From Spirometra erinaceieuropaei (lineage: Eukaryota; Platyhelminthes; Cestoda; Diphyllobothriidea; Diphyllobothriidae), in contig CACRXP010000091.1 in NCBI GenBank assembly GCA_902702965.1, positions 831,408 through 895,407 on the forward strand: 64,000 bases of DNA, given 5' to 3'. Below, piece by piece: positions 54,665 to 64,000 of the stretch. Made by a program: the position numbers and the translations under genes. Numbering within the stretch: position 1 is the first letter of the stretch; each line of letters opens with the position of its first letter. The notes under the pieces were generated by a model that saw only the letters and a list, made by a program, of their open reading frames with translations, did no database searches and had not been told where the DNA came from.

Positions 54665-54808
54665 CTGCTGCAGCCCACCAGTCCCGGTAGAACTGCCGTC
54701 TGTGATTCAACTTGTACAATGTGTATCTCACCTCCTTTTTCATCACCTCCTACCTGTTTACTTGGGAGTAGACCTAGCCCCCTCCCTCCCCACGCCGTGC
54801 ATATTTTT

Positions 54809-54814
54809 AATAAA
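54809..54814 (+). terminator. Polyadenylation signal AATAAA of the SNAP29 gene
   Basis: AATAAA stands 145 bases behind the stop codon in TTTTTAATAAAGTGATTTCC, the expected place for a compact 3' UTR. Confidence 0.75.
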
Positions 54815-54949
54815 GTGATTTCCGCAGGCTAATAACCGTGTCAGGAGCTGTACTTTTGCATCTCAAGGAGTGTAGTTGAGAGTAAAATCCTTGTCTCGTA
54901 CCTTGGCGGAGTCTTCACTGCCCAAGTGATTTAGGAAACACTTACTATG

Positions 54950-55740
54950 TTGGCTAACTCCGTTCAGCAGGTAACGTATCTCATGATGCGTCCGCCCAAA
55001 ACCTGCAGTATGATTTCGCAGGCAAAATTACCGTCAGTGTCGGGGAAGAAGGGGATGGTGGGCACTGGGACGGGCGGCTGGTGGCTGGCATGATGGCTTT
55101 GGGCCATGGTAACTATGGGGCCTGTACGAAGTTCTTTTGTGCCCATAGAACTGGCTTGTATAGCCTGCATGCAGTCGCCTCTGCTGTTGCCAACAGACGC
55201 TGTTCAAGTGGTTTTGGATAGCTTGACGGGACCTTGTAGATCACTCGGAATGCCTGTCTGACATCCACACAGTGATCTGTGTCTACCATGTGGGCGAGGA
55301 TAGGGCTGTTAACGTTCTTTATTTGGCCCTTTCCTAACCATGCTGGAAGGCGTTCTCTTATTCTTTTGGACAACCACCGGCTCGTACGACCAATATATTC
55401 TGCCCTACAGGAGCATGTGAAGGAGTAAATACACATAGAAGTGGTCTGGGCTGGGAATTTGTCCTTGCCCTCTCCGCGTCGGATGGGGCTGGTGGGACGA
55501 CCATTTGATGGCCATTTTGACGGTAGCTCAGCACATTCACAATTGCCGAGGGGGTGTCGGCGCGTCCGAACAAAAGGTTGCCCGTAAGCGTCGGTACTGC
55601 ACCTCAGAGCACGAAGTCACACAGATATGCAAAATAGATATGAAAGTCGCTAAAACGACTGGCTGTCTATAGATAATTTGTCTATCCGCGGCCTGCTTCA
55701 TAAGGCTATCGGCGGACAAATAATCTACCCTCAAGTGAGG
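54950..55740 (-). pseudogene. Penelope-like element, GIY-YIG region
   Basis: The minus strand begins with RRLRATFCSDAPTPP, the link from RT to endonuclease. A frame change leads to TTSMCIYSFTCSCRAEYIGR and TSRWLSKRIRERLPAWLGKG (55,436-55,310), a clear GIY-YIG core with YSF and YIG. NSPILAHMVDTDHCVDVRQA and FRVIYKVPSSYPKPLEQRLL follow, and the frame stops at 55,113. The region down to 54,950 is non-coding PLE tail. It differs from the PLE type at 22 kb and is the same type as the copy at 56.5 kb. It stands directly behind the SNAP29 polyadenylation site on the opposite strand. Confidence 0.86.
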
Positions 55741-55744
55741 CAGG

Positions 55745-56075
55745 TTTTGTTTGATAAGACTGTCCAGTTAAAATGATACTGCTCTGGAAGGAAAACAAGC
55801 TCAGATACGCAAAATAGGTCTAGGACAATTAGTGGCATATAAAATTTCCCGAATGTAGTGCAGCACAGATTTCAGCTCAGACCTACAAGCATTTAGACCG
55901 ATAAAATGATTCACAAACATTCTGCACGCAAAGGACCTTTTGTGGGACGGGCCAGGCGAGCAAGTGAAGTGCATAACGTTTTAGGTGCTTCGAATTGGTA
56001 GCTTCGGTTTCTGTCATGACGCCTGACAAGTTACGTCGCATACTGTACGTGTACCCAATTATGCTGCATGGTCAG
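55745..56075. other. No gene recognised
   Basis: Spacer between two minus-strand PLE fragments of the same type, with no motif identified. Confidence 0.4.
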
Positions 56076-56079
56076 CTAA

Positions 56080-57490
56080 GTCGTAGTATCCGAATGATGC
56101 GTCGCCCAACGATTAGCGACTGGCGGTTCGAACATGTGGCTAAGATTTCTGAGGTCAGTGCTGTCCAATTGATAGGACTGGATCGGAATTGTCGCCTGAA
56201 CCCATACTGCTCGCAGGTTGTTTTTCAAGCTTCCGGAGTACAGTAACTCCAACTCTTGCCTCTGAAAAGTAAAGTTGGCGAATACGTGTTTTCTGTAATT
56301 CTTCGCCAGGCCAATACAATTACATGACGGAATGAAAATGTACAAAATCAACAGTGATTATAGGTGTCTCAAGGGCTATTAAGTTATTAACACTCATCAT
56401 CTCCACCCCGCCCGCATGACAAGGTTGGCGGGTGTTGGTCCTCAGAGCTAGGGGAGGGGGGTAAGAGAGTCTTTGGGTGATGTTCTTGGATTGAGTACCC
56501 ATCACTGTAATTAGGGATTTGAGGTGGCATGGCGTCATCACTTGGGGTTGACGTTGGCCACGGCAGAGAGCGCTTGTGTCAGGGTTTTCTGACAGCATAA
56601 CACCGGATTCGCTAGTCGTATAGCTACTGCCTTGACCGTTGCTAGTATCTGTTGGCGTAGGCCTTTAGAGAAGCATGTTGGTGTCCGGTAGACAACCTGA
56701 AATGCTTTCTTGGCATCGACTCGGTGGTTCGTATCGATTAAATGCGCGAGAATAGAACTCGAAATCGATCGGGTCTCGTCTCTGTCTAGCCAGGCGGGCA
56801 TATGTTCACGCACCCTCTTTACCAGGCGTCTCGTTGTGTGGCCGATGTATCCTGCTCCACAGGAGCAAGTGAATGAGTCGGCGCTGTTGACAGGTTGGCA
56901 GAATATGCATTATGACGACAAGGAAAAAGAGACGGTTATTCGAATTATAGTTTCAGCCAGTCTTGTCTCCCGAAGGTAAAGTGGGACAGACCGCTTGGCT
57001 CGACTTTTTGTGTCGTCCAGTGGAGAAGGGTACACAGGCGTCGGCTACTGGAAAGGAGCGCGATACGGTTTGAGTTAGACGCCTTCTTAAAAGTTCATTT
57101 AGCGCGTCCCCTTGGAACGGGACCCCGATGAAAAGTTTCTTCATTTCTGTCGTCAGCATCGGGGGCTTGGGTGGTCTTTCGGCCATGTATTTGGCAATGA
57201 ATCGACCGGGGTACCCGTTCTGGCGAAAGATATTTTCTACAATCTTAGGTTCTTTCCCAATGCTATCAGCCGAGCAGATCCTCCTTACTCTTTGTGTTAA
57301 ACAACGGACTAAATCGCGCTTCATGTTTAACGGTACGCAACTCCAAAAATTGGTGTATTGCCCGGATCACGTCTTCCCACGTCGAATACTACCGTCAGGC
57401 CTTCTACTTAAAAGTACATCCAGAAAGGGGTGCGATCCGGATTACTCTTCTTCCAGATTAAATTTTATTGATGGGTGCGCCGGCATCTCA
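56080..57490 (-). pseudogene. Penelope-like element, RT C-terminus and GIY-YIG region
   Basis: Starting at about 57,490 the minus strand reads HPSIKFNLEEE, PFLDVLLSRRPDGSIRRGKT and GQYTNFWSCVPLNMKRDLVR, the RT palm-to-thumb order of PLEs. SIGKEPKIVENIFRQNGYPG, RFIAKYM and EMKKLFIGVPFQGDALNELL follow. After stops near 56,955 the endonuclease region is damaged (SFTCSC-like residues read as RLIHLL), then EHMPAWLDRDETRSISSSIL and AHLIDTNHRVDAKKAFQVVY (56,813-56,538). The non-coding tail below 56,530 ends in a stretch similar to the scrap at 9.3 kb. Several frame changes show that the copy is dead. It has the longest RT part of any PLE here. Confidence 0.86.
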
Positions 57491-57494
57491 GCGT

Positions 57495-58310
57495 GGCTGA
57501 TTATCAACATTGCAACTCCACCTACGCAGTGCTGTCTAATCTAAATCGCATCTCAGAATCTTTGTTAACGTGGCATAAGATGCGCCGCCTATTGTAGACA
57601 CGGTCAAGGCTTAATTTCGATGCCGTAAGTTTGTCACGTAGCCCACTTCAGCCATCGGTTAGTACTTCAATCTCCACCTAATGAACCAAGCCATTTCATT
57701 ACCCTGTTGATGGGGGGCTGAGGAGATGTGTGAAAACTGGGGGTTATCTATTAATAGTAGTTGGTAGGACTCCAATCACGAGGGGCGGAAAGATGGTGGA
57801 TTCAGGACCTAACGCGGCCACGCACAACACAGCAGGGCAAACTGACCGCAAAATCCAAGCGTAGAGTCAGTTGACCAATCAGCGCGTACTGCTCCACTGA
57901 GTTAGCGTAAGGCGCTTCCTCGTGCCTTCTGTCAAATCAATAACCTGTCGAACACGGGATAAGCCCACGAGCGGTTTATTGCCTACTAAGCAGCCAACAC
58001 ACGAGATTCCAGGGTTTCCTATGACCAATAAGAGCTGAATAAATCGTTGACCATGACGAAATTTAATGAGAACTGTCGTAGAAACAGCAGTGACGATTAT
58101 AAACTACAGGATGCAGTAAATAGTCATTTCATAAACACCAGACATTTCTGCTGGAGGTTTAATTGCTAAAACGAAAATGGGGACATGGGAGGTGGACGAT
58201 CTGATGATCGTTTTTGTTGACTTTCTGAGACATCGCTGTGTTACTGGCTAGTTCCTTATACGCTCGGTCCCAGACTAGAGGGTTGCTGGGAGGGTGTTGA
58301 GAAGCCTCAG
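57495..58310. other. No gene recognised
   Basis: No reading frame with a known motif and no repeat shared with other parts of the window. Confidence 0.45.
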
Positions 58311-58314
58311 GCAA

Positions 58315-58391
58315 GACCTTATTTCATTGCCGTACCTGTTAGGGGTTAGGCTGAGGCTTGTCTATCTCAGGTACGGCTACGAAATAAGATC
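58315..58391 (+). repeat. 77-bp hairpin repeat, copy 1
   Basis: The stem GACCTTATTTCATTGCCGTA..CCTG pairs with CAGG..TACGGCTACGAAATAAGATC (24-bp arms, 3 mismatches). The loop contains TTAGGGGTTAGGCTGAGG. A second copy of the same length and orientation lies at 59,677-59,753. Confidence 0.85.
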
Positions 58392-59676
58392 CGACCTTAT
58401 CTCCAACAGCTGACGGGAACAAGGTCAGAAGTAGCCGTTTCAGTCTCGCGCTTTTGTCCAGATTGCCTCTGCTGGCATACAGAGCTCTGCACAGTCCTTG
58501 TCGCAACAGCGGAAGCCGTAGGGGAGACCCTAGCCACTACGACCTCCAGACGCAATCTCCTATAGAAAGAGGGGTTGTATGCCAGTTGAAAATTTAGTGT
58601 GTTCTGTACAGAATGATTGGAGAGTGGATTGGAAAGAGTTGGCCGTCGGCGAGGGCGAGCCTGCCTGTGTGAGACAGTGGGGCAGTCGCCGAGCACCTTC
58701 AGTGAGGTCATTTCTGAGTCAACCTCGAAGATGATTGGCCAGTTTAGACATCCGGCAGTGGCCGAGAACCAGACTGAAATGGGTGCGCACGTACCAGTAA
58801 TCGTGAGAGGTTCAGCGTTGCAACATGCGCCTGGAGTTGGGTTCCCACATTCTCTCCAGACCTGCAGTATTGATCGTGGATTGACTAATACCCTCCTGTA
58901 ACTGTTGTTTGTTATCTGACGATGGACACCTGCGGGACCTCGAAGGCTCAGGAAAATAAATGATTTCGTTGCTCGACCTGACATCCTCTTCCTTGCCTAC
59001 CCATACACCTGGAAGCCGAATTTCCGCTTCCATTCATGCTTCACAGATTGTATCTACTTTCGGAGGATGGGACCAGCACTTTCCAGTCTGTCGGTATTTG
59101 TATAATTCGTGTTCGCTTGCCCTTACTGGACTTGAGTATCCTGACCCATTTAACCGCGCCAAAATATCAAAAACCGATAGACGGCTGTGTCAGACACTTG
59201 GGTACGAGCACGGTAGAAGTGTATCCAGCTATAGTCATCACGTAGTTAGCCACTTGAAAGTGTTGCGATACCTAAGCGTACAACAGTTTGCCAATAGTAG
59301 AAGGCAAGTTTGAACGAGACGTGAGCTTGCCAATCACCCGAAATGAGTAAATGCATGCTGTTGCACTTCTTGTCAGGACTGATGTACGACACCCACTCCC
59401 TGAGATGTACGCCTACGTGGTTGCTACTCACTTTCGTTTGGTAGAGGTTCGCAATTGGTAATCGACTTCGGCAATGCTATTTTCGACAGTGTGTGCATAT
59501 TCACGTGTGTAGATCGCAGTGGTTCAGCCGAGGTTTGGTTGCCTACCCCAAAAATAACGCGCATGAAGGCATGCTCAGGTTACTCACGTGCTTGATGGCA
59601 GCTTACACCATGAAGCCGCAGAATGCGAAAATGCGGCAACGTAGTGGAGATCCAGTCCTGTTGATATGCTAGGCAA
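58392..59676. other. Segment between two hairpin repeats, no gene recognised
   Basis: A 195-codon minus frame (58,984-58,397) and a 94-codon plus frame overlap here without known motifs. At 58,916-58,960 the plus strand shows CTGACGATGG, GACCTCGAAGG, CTCAGG and AAAATAAATG, a possible relic of the PLE hammerhead-type terminus seen at 22.8 and 47.4 kb. Confidence 0.4.
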
Positions 59677-59753
59677 GATCTTATTTCGTAGCCATACCTG
59701 TTAGGGGTTAGGCTGAAGCTTGCCTAATGCAGGTACGGCCTCGAAATAAGATC
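59677..59753 (+). repeat. 77-bp hairpin repeat, copy 2
   Basis: GATCTTATTTCGTAGCCATA..CCTG pairs with CAGG..TACGGCCTCGAAATAAGATC. The loop again contains TTAGGGGTTAGGCTGAAG. By eye roughly 85 percent identical to copy 1 at 58,315, and also preceded by AGGCAA. Confidence 0.85.
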
Positions 59754-61260
59754 AGATCACCTCAAGTCTTGGCTAGGAAGACCTGCGACTTGAAACCGAG
59801 CCAACACTGTGCCTCCTGGGGCCTACGGTTTGCAGGCTGCGTCCTGAATACCTAAGGTCAGATCTGAATGACGCTTAACTTAGTTGTTAGCCTGTTAAAC
59901 TCAAATACCCAGCAGATAGTTGACTCGAGCTCAAATCTCGCCTCTTCACGCCTGCGATCCGGGTATGACGTCCTGACGACGGCTGACAAGCCAGAAATTG
60001 CCGCTTATGTCTTTGTCAAAATGTCTTATGCATTACTAACTGCACTTTGCTATGCGCTCGCCTGCGAGAGCTCGAGCCTACAGCCCCAGGGCAAAAGGAA
60101 AGCATCCTCCTCCGTCCTGTCACCTGGTTCATGAAGCGCTTCCGTCATAGGAGTCTATTGGTGCCTCTATCCAGGCTGTTTAACTCTCTGAAGCCCTCTG
60201 CTAGTCATCCCGACAAAACTAGATAGGACACTTCAGACGCCCTTAGTGACCATCAAATATGTAGGTACGTACAGATTACAGGCACTACTGGCGTATTCCC
60301 CAGCGCTCTTGGAGAACTCTAAAAGGCTCTAAGAGTCTTTGTCGGCTTCGCGGCCAACAATTTACCATACACTGATTGCGACCCTATACGCCGCAGTGTT
60401 CGTCGTTGTCAGTGGCCTGTAGCGGGCAGCCATCATGGCCGGTCTGACGTCATTGTTCAAGACCTCGCTGCTTCAAGGTCATCCACCCCTTTGCAGTGAG
60501 CCGTTCCAGACGCGCTGACTTAAAATCACACGACCAGTAGCTCGGGCATGCATGCGTCCGCGCAGTCGCAGCTGCCCATGAGGCCACTTGAACGCACCGC
60601 CCCCCCCCCCCTGCACCACAACCTTAGCCACTGGGACACCACCCCTAGGTAAATGCGACGCATACTGACTGGGCACCACTTGAGCTTGGACCACGAGCCT
60701 ACAAAAGCGGCTGCCACCACTATCTCAGGGACTCTCAGGCCTGACTGGACGCAGTCAACACTAGCCCTGGCTTTGCCAGTGGCCACTGCCGCCTGAGAGG
60801 ACAACTCTGGGTTATGCGCACAATAAATCCCTAATTATGGTGCTTTCCGCCTTCTCCTTCGAATCTGGGATTTGACTTGATAATTGTAGCTCACTGACTG
60901 CACACATTCTCACTGCTGTGCCGCTACAGATCAAATTTTTATGTTACAGTCTGTATGTGACCTTCTGGAAGACAAAAATAAGCAACTGGAAATTGTTTTC
61001 GTTGTAATTTCTTGAAAAAGATCAAAATTGGGCTTAACAACGAGTGAATTCCTGTCCTTTATGGGCGGGGCATTTGAGACGAAAGACATGAGGCGATAAC
61101 CGCGTTCAGTTGGGCTGCCTAGAACGGAAAGACGGATATTTCGGTTACGTTCATTTTGAAAAATGTAGCATCGTCATAGGGGAACCCTATTTGAGATTTT
61201 TAAGCGCAACAACCTTGAAAGTGGTTGTCTGCAATTTCGACTATAGAGAGAACCCTGACG
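59754..61260. other. No gene recognised
   Basis: Short frames only. A run of 12 C lies at 60,600-60,611 within a locally GC-rich stretch. Confidence 0.45.
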
Positions 61261-62520
61261 ACTGTATGCTGAGGGACTCCAATTAGATGTCGGTAGCCTG
61301 CGGATTCTGTCATATTGGATCCTGTGGACCCTGTCAAATTTTCCATGATCTTAGCTCAGAGAGTCGACAAGCGATCGTGCCATTTGGGTTCTCATCATAT
61401 ACCGAGGGCTGTAAGCCTCGTTCGCACCCGATGACTTTTTCATTTCGTCCCAACTTAGAGGGACTCAATCATTTTAGAAATAGCGCTACACCACATCAAC
61501 CAATTATCGCAAGTCAGAGGTCGTTCGCCAGTACCTTTTCGCGTTGGAGCTTGTATTTTTGACATTCACACCCACCCATCACCACCATTCCAGTATGGCA
61601 GGATTCACAGGCTACTGACAGCTGATAAGGGTCCTTCAGCCTGTCGTTGCCGAAAACTTGCCCGGTATTCTAGTCCACCCACGAGAGCGGTTTGCTTCAA
61701 AGAAATATTTGAGGCATCAGCGCAGTGACCGACAATATGACCGCCAAAAAGTCCTCCCAAGTGTGGCTTGCATCCTGCTAGTCTACAATCTTATTCTGGG
61801 ACATCTCAAGACCGGTGTTGTCTGCATGGGACTACTGTCTCGGACTTTAGCCTTAGTTTGGCAACGGTATGGAGAAGGATCCCACTTTACTGTCGGTAGA
61901 CTGTGGATCGTGTCATACGTGCTTGGTGATAAGGGGAGTTTTGCAGGTAAGGCAGCACACTAGGCAGTAAGCTGACGAAATGCAGGAACACATAGAAATT
62001 GTGTGGATTTTTCCTAAAAGACTCATCGTACGACAACGGAAAGGAGCGCGGCAATTAAAAATGAACGAAAGGTAGATTTCAAAAATAAGGGAGTCTGAGT
62101 GATGGTTTGAAGTCATAGCAAGTGATTGTTATTGGCAGTGTAATATTTGCAAAGGCCATATGACGCGATACACAGTCTACTGTCAGTTAAGTGGGGTCCT
62201 TCTCCATACGGTTGCCGTCGGTTCTCTTGTGAGCAAGCTTCAGATATATCCCCTTTCCATATTTTCCGCTTTCGCCGAGAAAAGTCCACTTTCTAAGCTG
62301 TTCAATAATTGTCTGGGTAAGGATCGGATGAAATACCCCAAGTCTCTGTGGCATACAAAGAATGCCTGCTATACTTATTTAGGTGGGTTTTAGTCCGACA
62401 CGATTATTTCTGTTTGGTGTTCCATCGTACAAGGTTGAGTCGTCTGTTGTAGACAGTCTGGTGGATTATCGACAGTGACTTCATCTCAGAGAATTGAGAA
62501 GCGATCGTTATAGACACGTA
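61260..62520. repeat. Possible decayed traces of the 15.9-18.2 kb tandem repeat
   Basis: GTCGGTAGCCTGCGGATTCT (61,287) and GTCGGTAGACTGTGGATCGT (61,893) resemble the unit phrase GTCGGTATGCGGCTTATTCT. CAGAGAGTCGACAAGCGATC (61,356) and CAGAGAATTGAGAAGCGATC (62,483) resemble AGGAGAGTTGAGAAACGATC at 16,036. The matches are short, so the relation is tentative. Confidence 0.35.
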
Positions 62521-62524
62521 ATGT

Positions 62525-62880
62525 TTATTTTTAAACTGTCCTGCTTAATTTCGGTTGCTATATGTCAATGCCCTAGAACTTTTCCGCTCCAAAATGAATT
62601 TGCTATTTATCTATACTTATTTTGCCAGTCCTCGATGCATACATAGGCCCCGCCCATAAAACCCCTATTACCACCTTTGCCGTAACACAGGCTCCTTTGG
62701 CTGTGTGTGTGTGTGTGTGTGTGTTTGAGGTCCTTCTAGCTGGGCTCTGCTCAGCGGCCACACCCCGGGCAACCGCCTCGACCGGCGGGCTAAACCAGGT
62801 GAGGGCGCTGTGCGCTTGTGCCGCGTGCACAGTGTACTGCGGGCTCCGCTGGACGTTTGGTCGGATGAAACGTTGCGCCG
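62525..62880. other. TG microsatellite and dispersed repeat partner
   Basis: Bases 62,650-62,730 are the partner of the short repeat at 20.3 kb and contain a TG run (62,700-62,724). The following GC-rich stretch leads into the truncated RTE-like frame without a clear border. Confidence 0.5.
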
Positions 62881-62894
62881 GCGTCGTCGAGACG

Positions 62895-64000
62895 AGGCTC
62901 TGCCTGGTACGCCGTTGGACAGCTGTACGGAGCGGAGACCTGGACGGTGTACACGAGGCAGGCACGTCGACTAAACCACTTCCACCTCAGCTGTCTCCGC
63001 CGCATCCTGAGGCTGAACTGGCAGGACCGCATCCCCGACACCGAAGTGCTGGAACGGACGGGAATTCTGAGCATCTACTCCATGTTAAGACAAATGCAGC
63101 TGCGCTGGAGCGGCCATCTGGTGCGCATGGACGACGAGCGTCTACCCAAACGACTCTTCTACGGAGACGTCGCGACGGGTTCTCGTCGTCAAGGAGGCCA
63201 AATTCGCCGTTACAAGGATACCCTGAAGTCCTCCCTGAAGCGCCTGCAAATCAACCCGACCAACTGGGAACAGCTCGCCCGCGATCGTCCGACATGGAGG
63301 AGAACAGTGAAGACGGGCGCTGCTATCTACGAAGCCCACCGCATAGCCACCGCCAAAGCGAAACGAGAAGCCCGCAAATCACAACTTCGCCCAGTACGCA
63401 ACGCCGCCGCACAACCTCTCCCTACGTGTCCTCGATGTCAACGGACATTCCGGGCACGAATCGGACTTGTTGGACATCTTCGAACCAACTGCACCTCTCG
63501 AACTGCTCCAGCCATCGTCCCCCAGCCCGCCGTTTCCTCGTCCTCTGTGCCGCCAACTAACTCTGACACTCCCTCTGCACCACCACTTCCATCCTCCTCC
63601 TTCTCCTCCACTGCCCCAGCGGTGGCCGTTCAGGCTGCCGTCTCACACATCGCCAACCACGACACAACAACCGCAACCACCCCCACCCCTCCCGATTACA
63701 GTGATGAGGATCAGGACTACACCTGCCCTCACTGTGACCGCACCTTCACCTCACGCATCGGCCTGGTCGGTCACTTGCGAATCCATCGCACAGAGACTGG
63801 CGAACCAGTGCCTGGAGCACCAACCTACACCCACCGCATTCGCATCCACTGCCCACACTGCCCTCGCACCTTCACTCATCGCATGGGTCTATTCGGCCAC
63901 ATGCGCATCCACGAGAGCGGAATTGACCGCAGCCTTGACACACCCACCCCGCCAAGCCCCACTCCCAATCCACCACCTTGTGCACCCACTAACCACTCCC
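62895..64000 (+). mobile_element. RTE-like LINE C-terminus with C2H2 zinc fingers, runs off window
   Basis: An open frame (codons starting at 62,920) without a stop to the end of the window. It begins [60 protein letters not shown] and [20 protein letters not shown], the C-terminal tail of RTE-like EN-RT proteins. A Lys/Arg-rich part and then three zinc fingers follow: [17 protein letters not shown] (C2HC, about 63,427), [17 protein letters not shown] (63,724) and [17 protein letters not shown] (63,849). They are linked by Ser/Thr/Pro-rich stretches. The fingers probably bind nucleic acid during insertion. EN and RT core are missing, so the copy is 5'-truncated, but what remains is undamaged. 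The stop lies beyond 64,000. Confidence 0.85.

Noticed and set aside
58397..58984. 195-codon minus-strand frame
   Set aside because: No known domain, overlapped by plus-strand frames and lying between repeats; probably chance, though I cannot exclude a decayed PLE tail.
62622..63560. 312-codon plus-strand frame
   Set aside because: It is the wrong frame of the RTE-like zinc-finger tail and opens on a TG microsatellite.
1..64000. CRISPR arrays, prokaryotic operons, Shine-Dalgarno sites, rRNA genes
   Set aside because: None seen; the content is eukaryotic throughout.

Overview
The window reads as invertebrate animal nuclear DNA, most likely a tapeworm of the Spirometra / Schistocephalus / Dibothriocephalus kind. 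This is inferred from low gene density, long repeat-filled introns, many Penelope-like retroelement (PLE) fragments with GIY-YIG tails, CR1/Jockey-like LINEs, RTE-like LINEs (one with C2H2 zinc fingers in its tail), and two conserved animal genes. No prokaryotic, organellar or CRISPR-like structure is visible. Everything here was read by eye without alignments, so element borders are approximate.

Host genes. (1) Minus strand 24,415-27,582: a 1,055-codon uninterrupted reading frame for a katanin-interacting protein (KATNIP/KIAA0556) homologue with four copies of its repeated beta-sandwich module. (2) Plus strand 46,521-54,664: at least three exons of a SNAP29-type Qbc-SNARE, with matching splice phases, a stop codon and an AATAAA signal. 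One tRNA-like sequence lies antisense in its first visible intron.

Mobile DNA dominates. Four LINE groups are named here for bookkeeping. Family A (3' end with a GACCC...GGGTC hairpin) lies at 2.7-4.98 kb (-), 4.98-14.5 kb (+, broken up by nested insertions), 40.1-42.35 kb (+) and 49.15-50.48 kb (-). Family B is a nearly complete two-ORF element at 9.4-14.43 kb (+) with one internal nonsense codon in ORF2. Family C has tetra/pentanucleotide tails and lies at 1.9, 35.0-36.1 (+), 37.4-39.5 (-) and 42.4 kb. The RTE-like group is at 32.6 (+), 48.5-51.3 (-, split by a family A copy), 52.2 (+), 53.2-53.7 (+, internally deleted) and 62.9-64.0 kb (+, zinc-finger tail). PLE fragments lie at 1-0.25, 21.8-22.9, 28.1-28.9, 55.0-55.7 and 56.1-57.5 kb; several are followed by hammerhead-ribozyme-like cores.

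Other structure: a diverged tandem repeat of about 122-125 bp (15.9-18.2 kb), a 942-base assembly gap (20,850-21,791), a 0.96-kb foldback element (30.18-31.15 kb), head-to-head PLE arms of 241 bp each (28.1-28.7 kb), two adjacent palindromes (34.58-34.74 kb), a palindrome carrying ribozyme-like cores on both strands (47.39-47.55 kb), a pair of 77-bp hairpin repeats (58.3 and 59.7 kb), and two copies of a tRNA-headed SINE (43.1 and 53.9 kb). I found no new gene system. The most unusual items are the ribozyme-like cores with their palindromes, the foldback element, the internally deleted RTE-like copy and the nested insertions whose host halves can be rejoined by eye.
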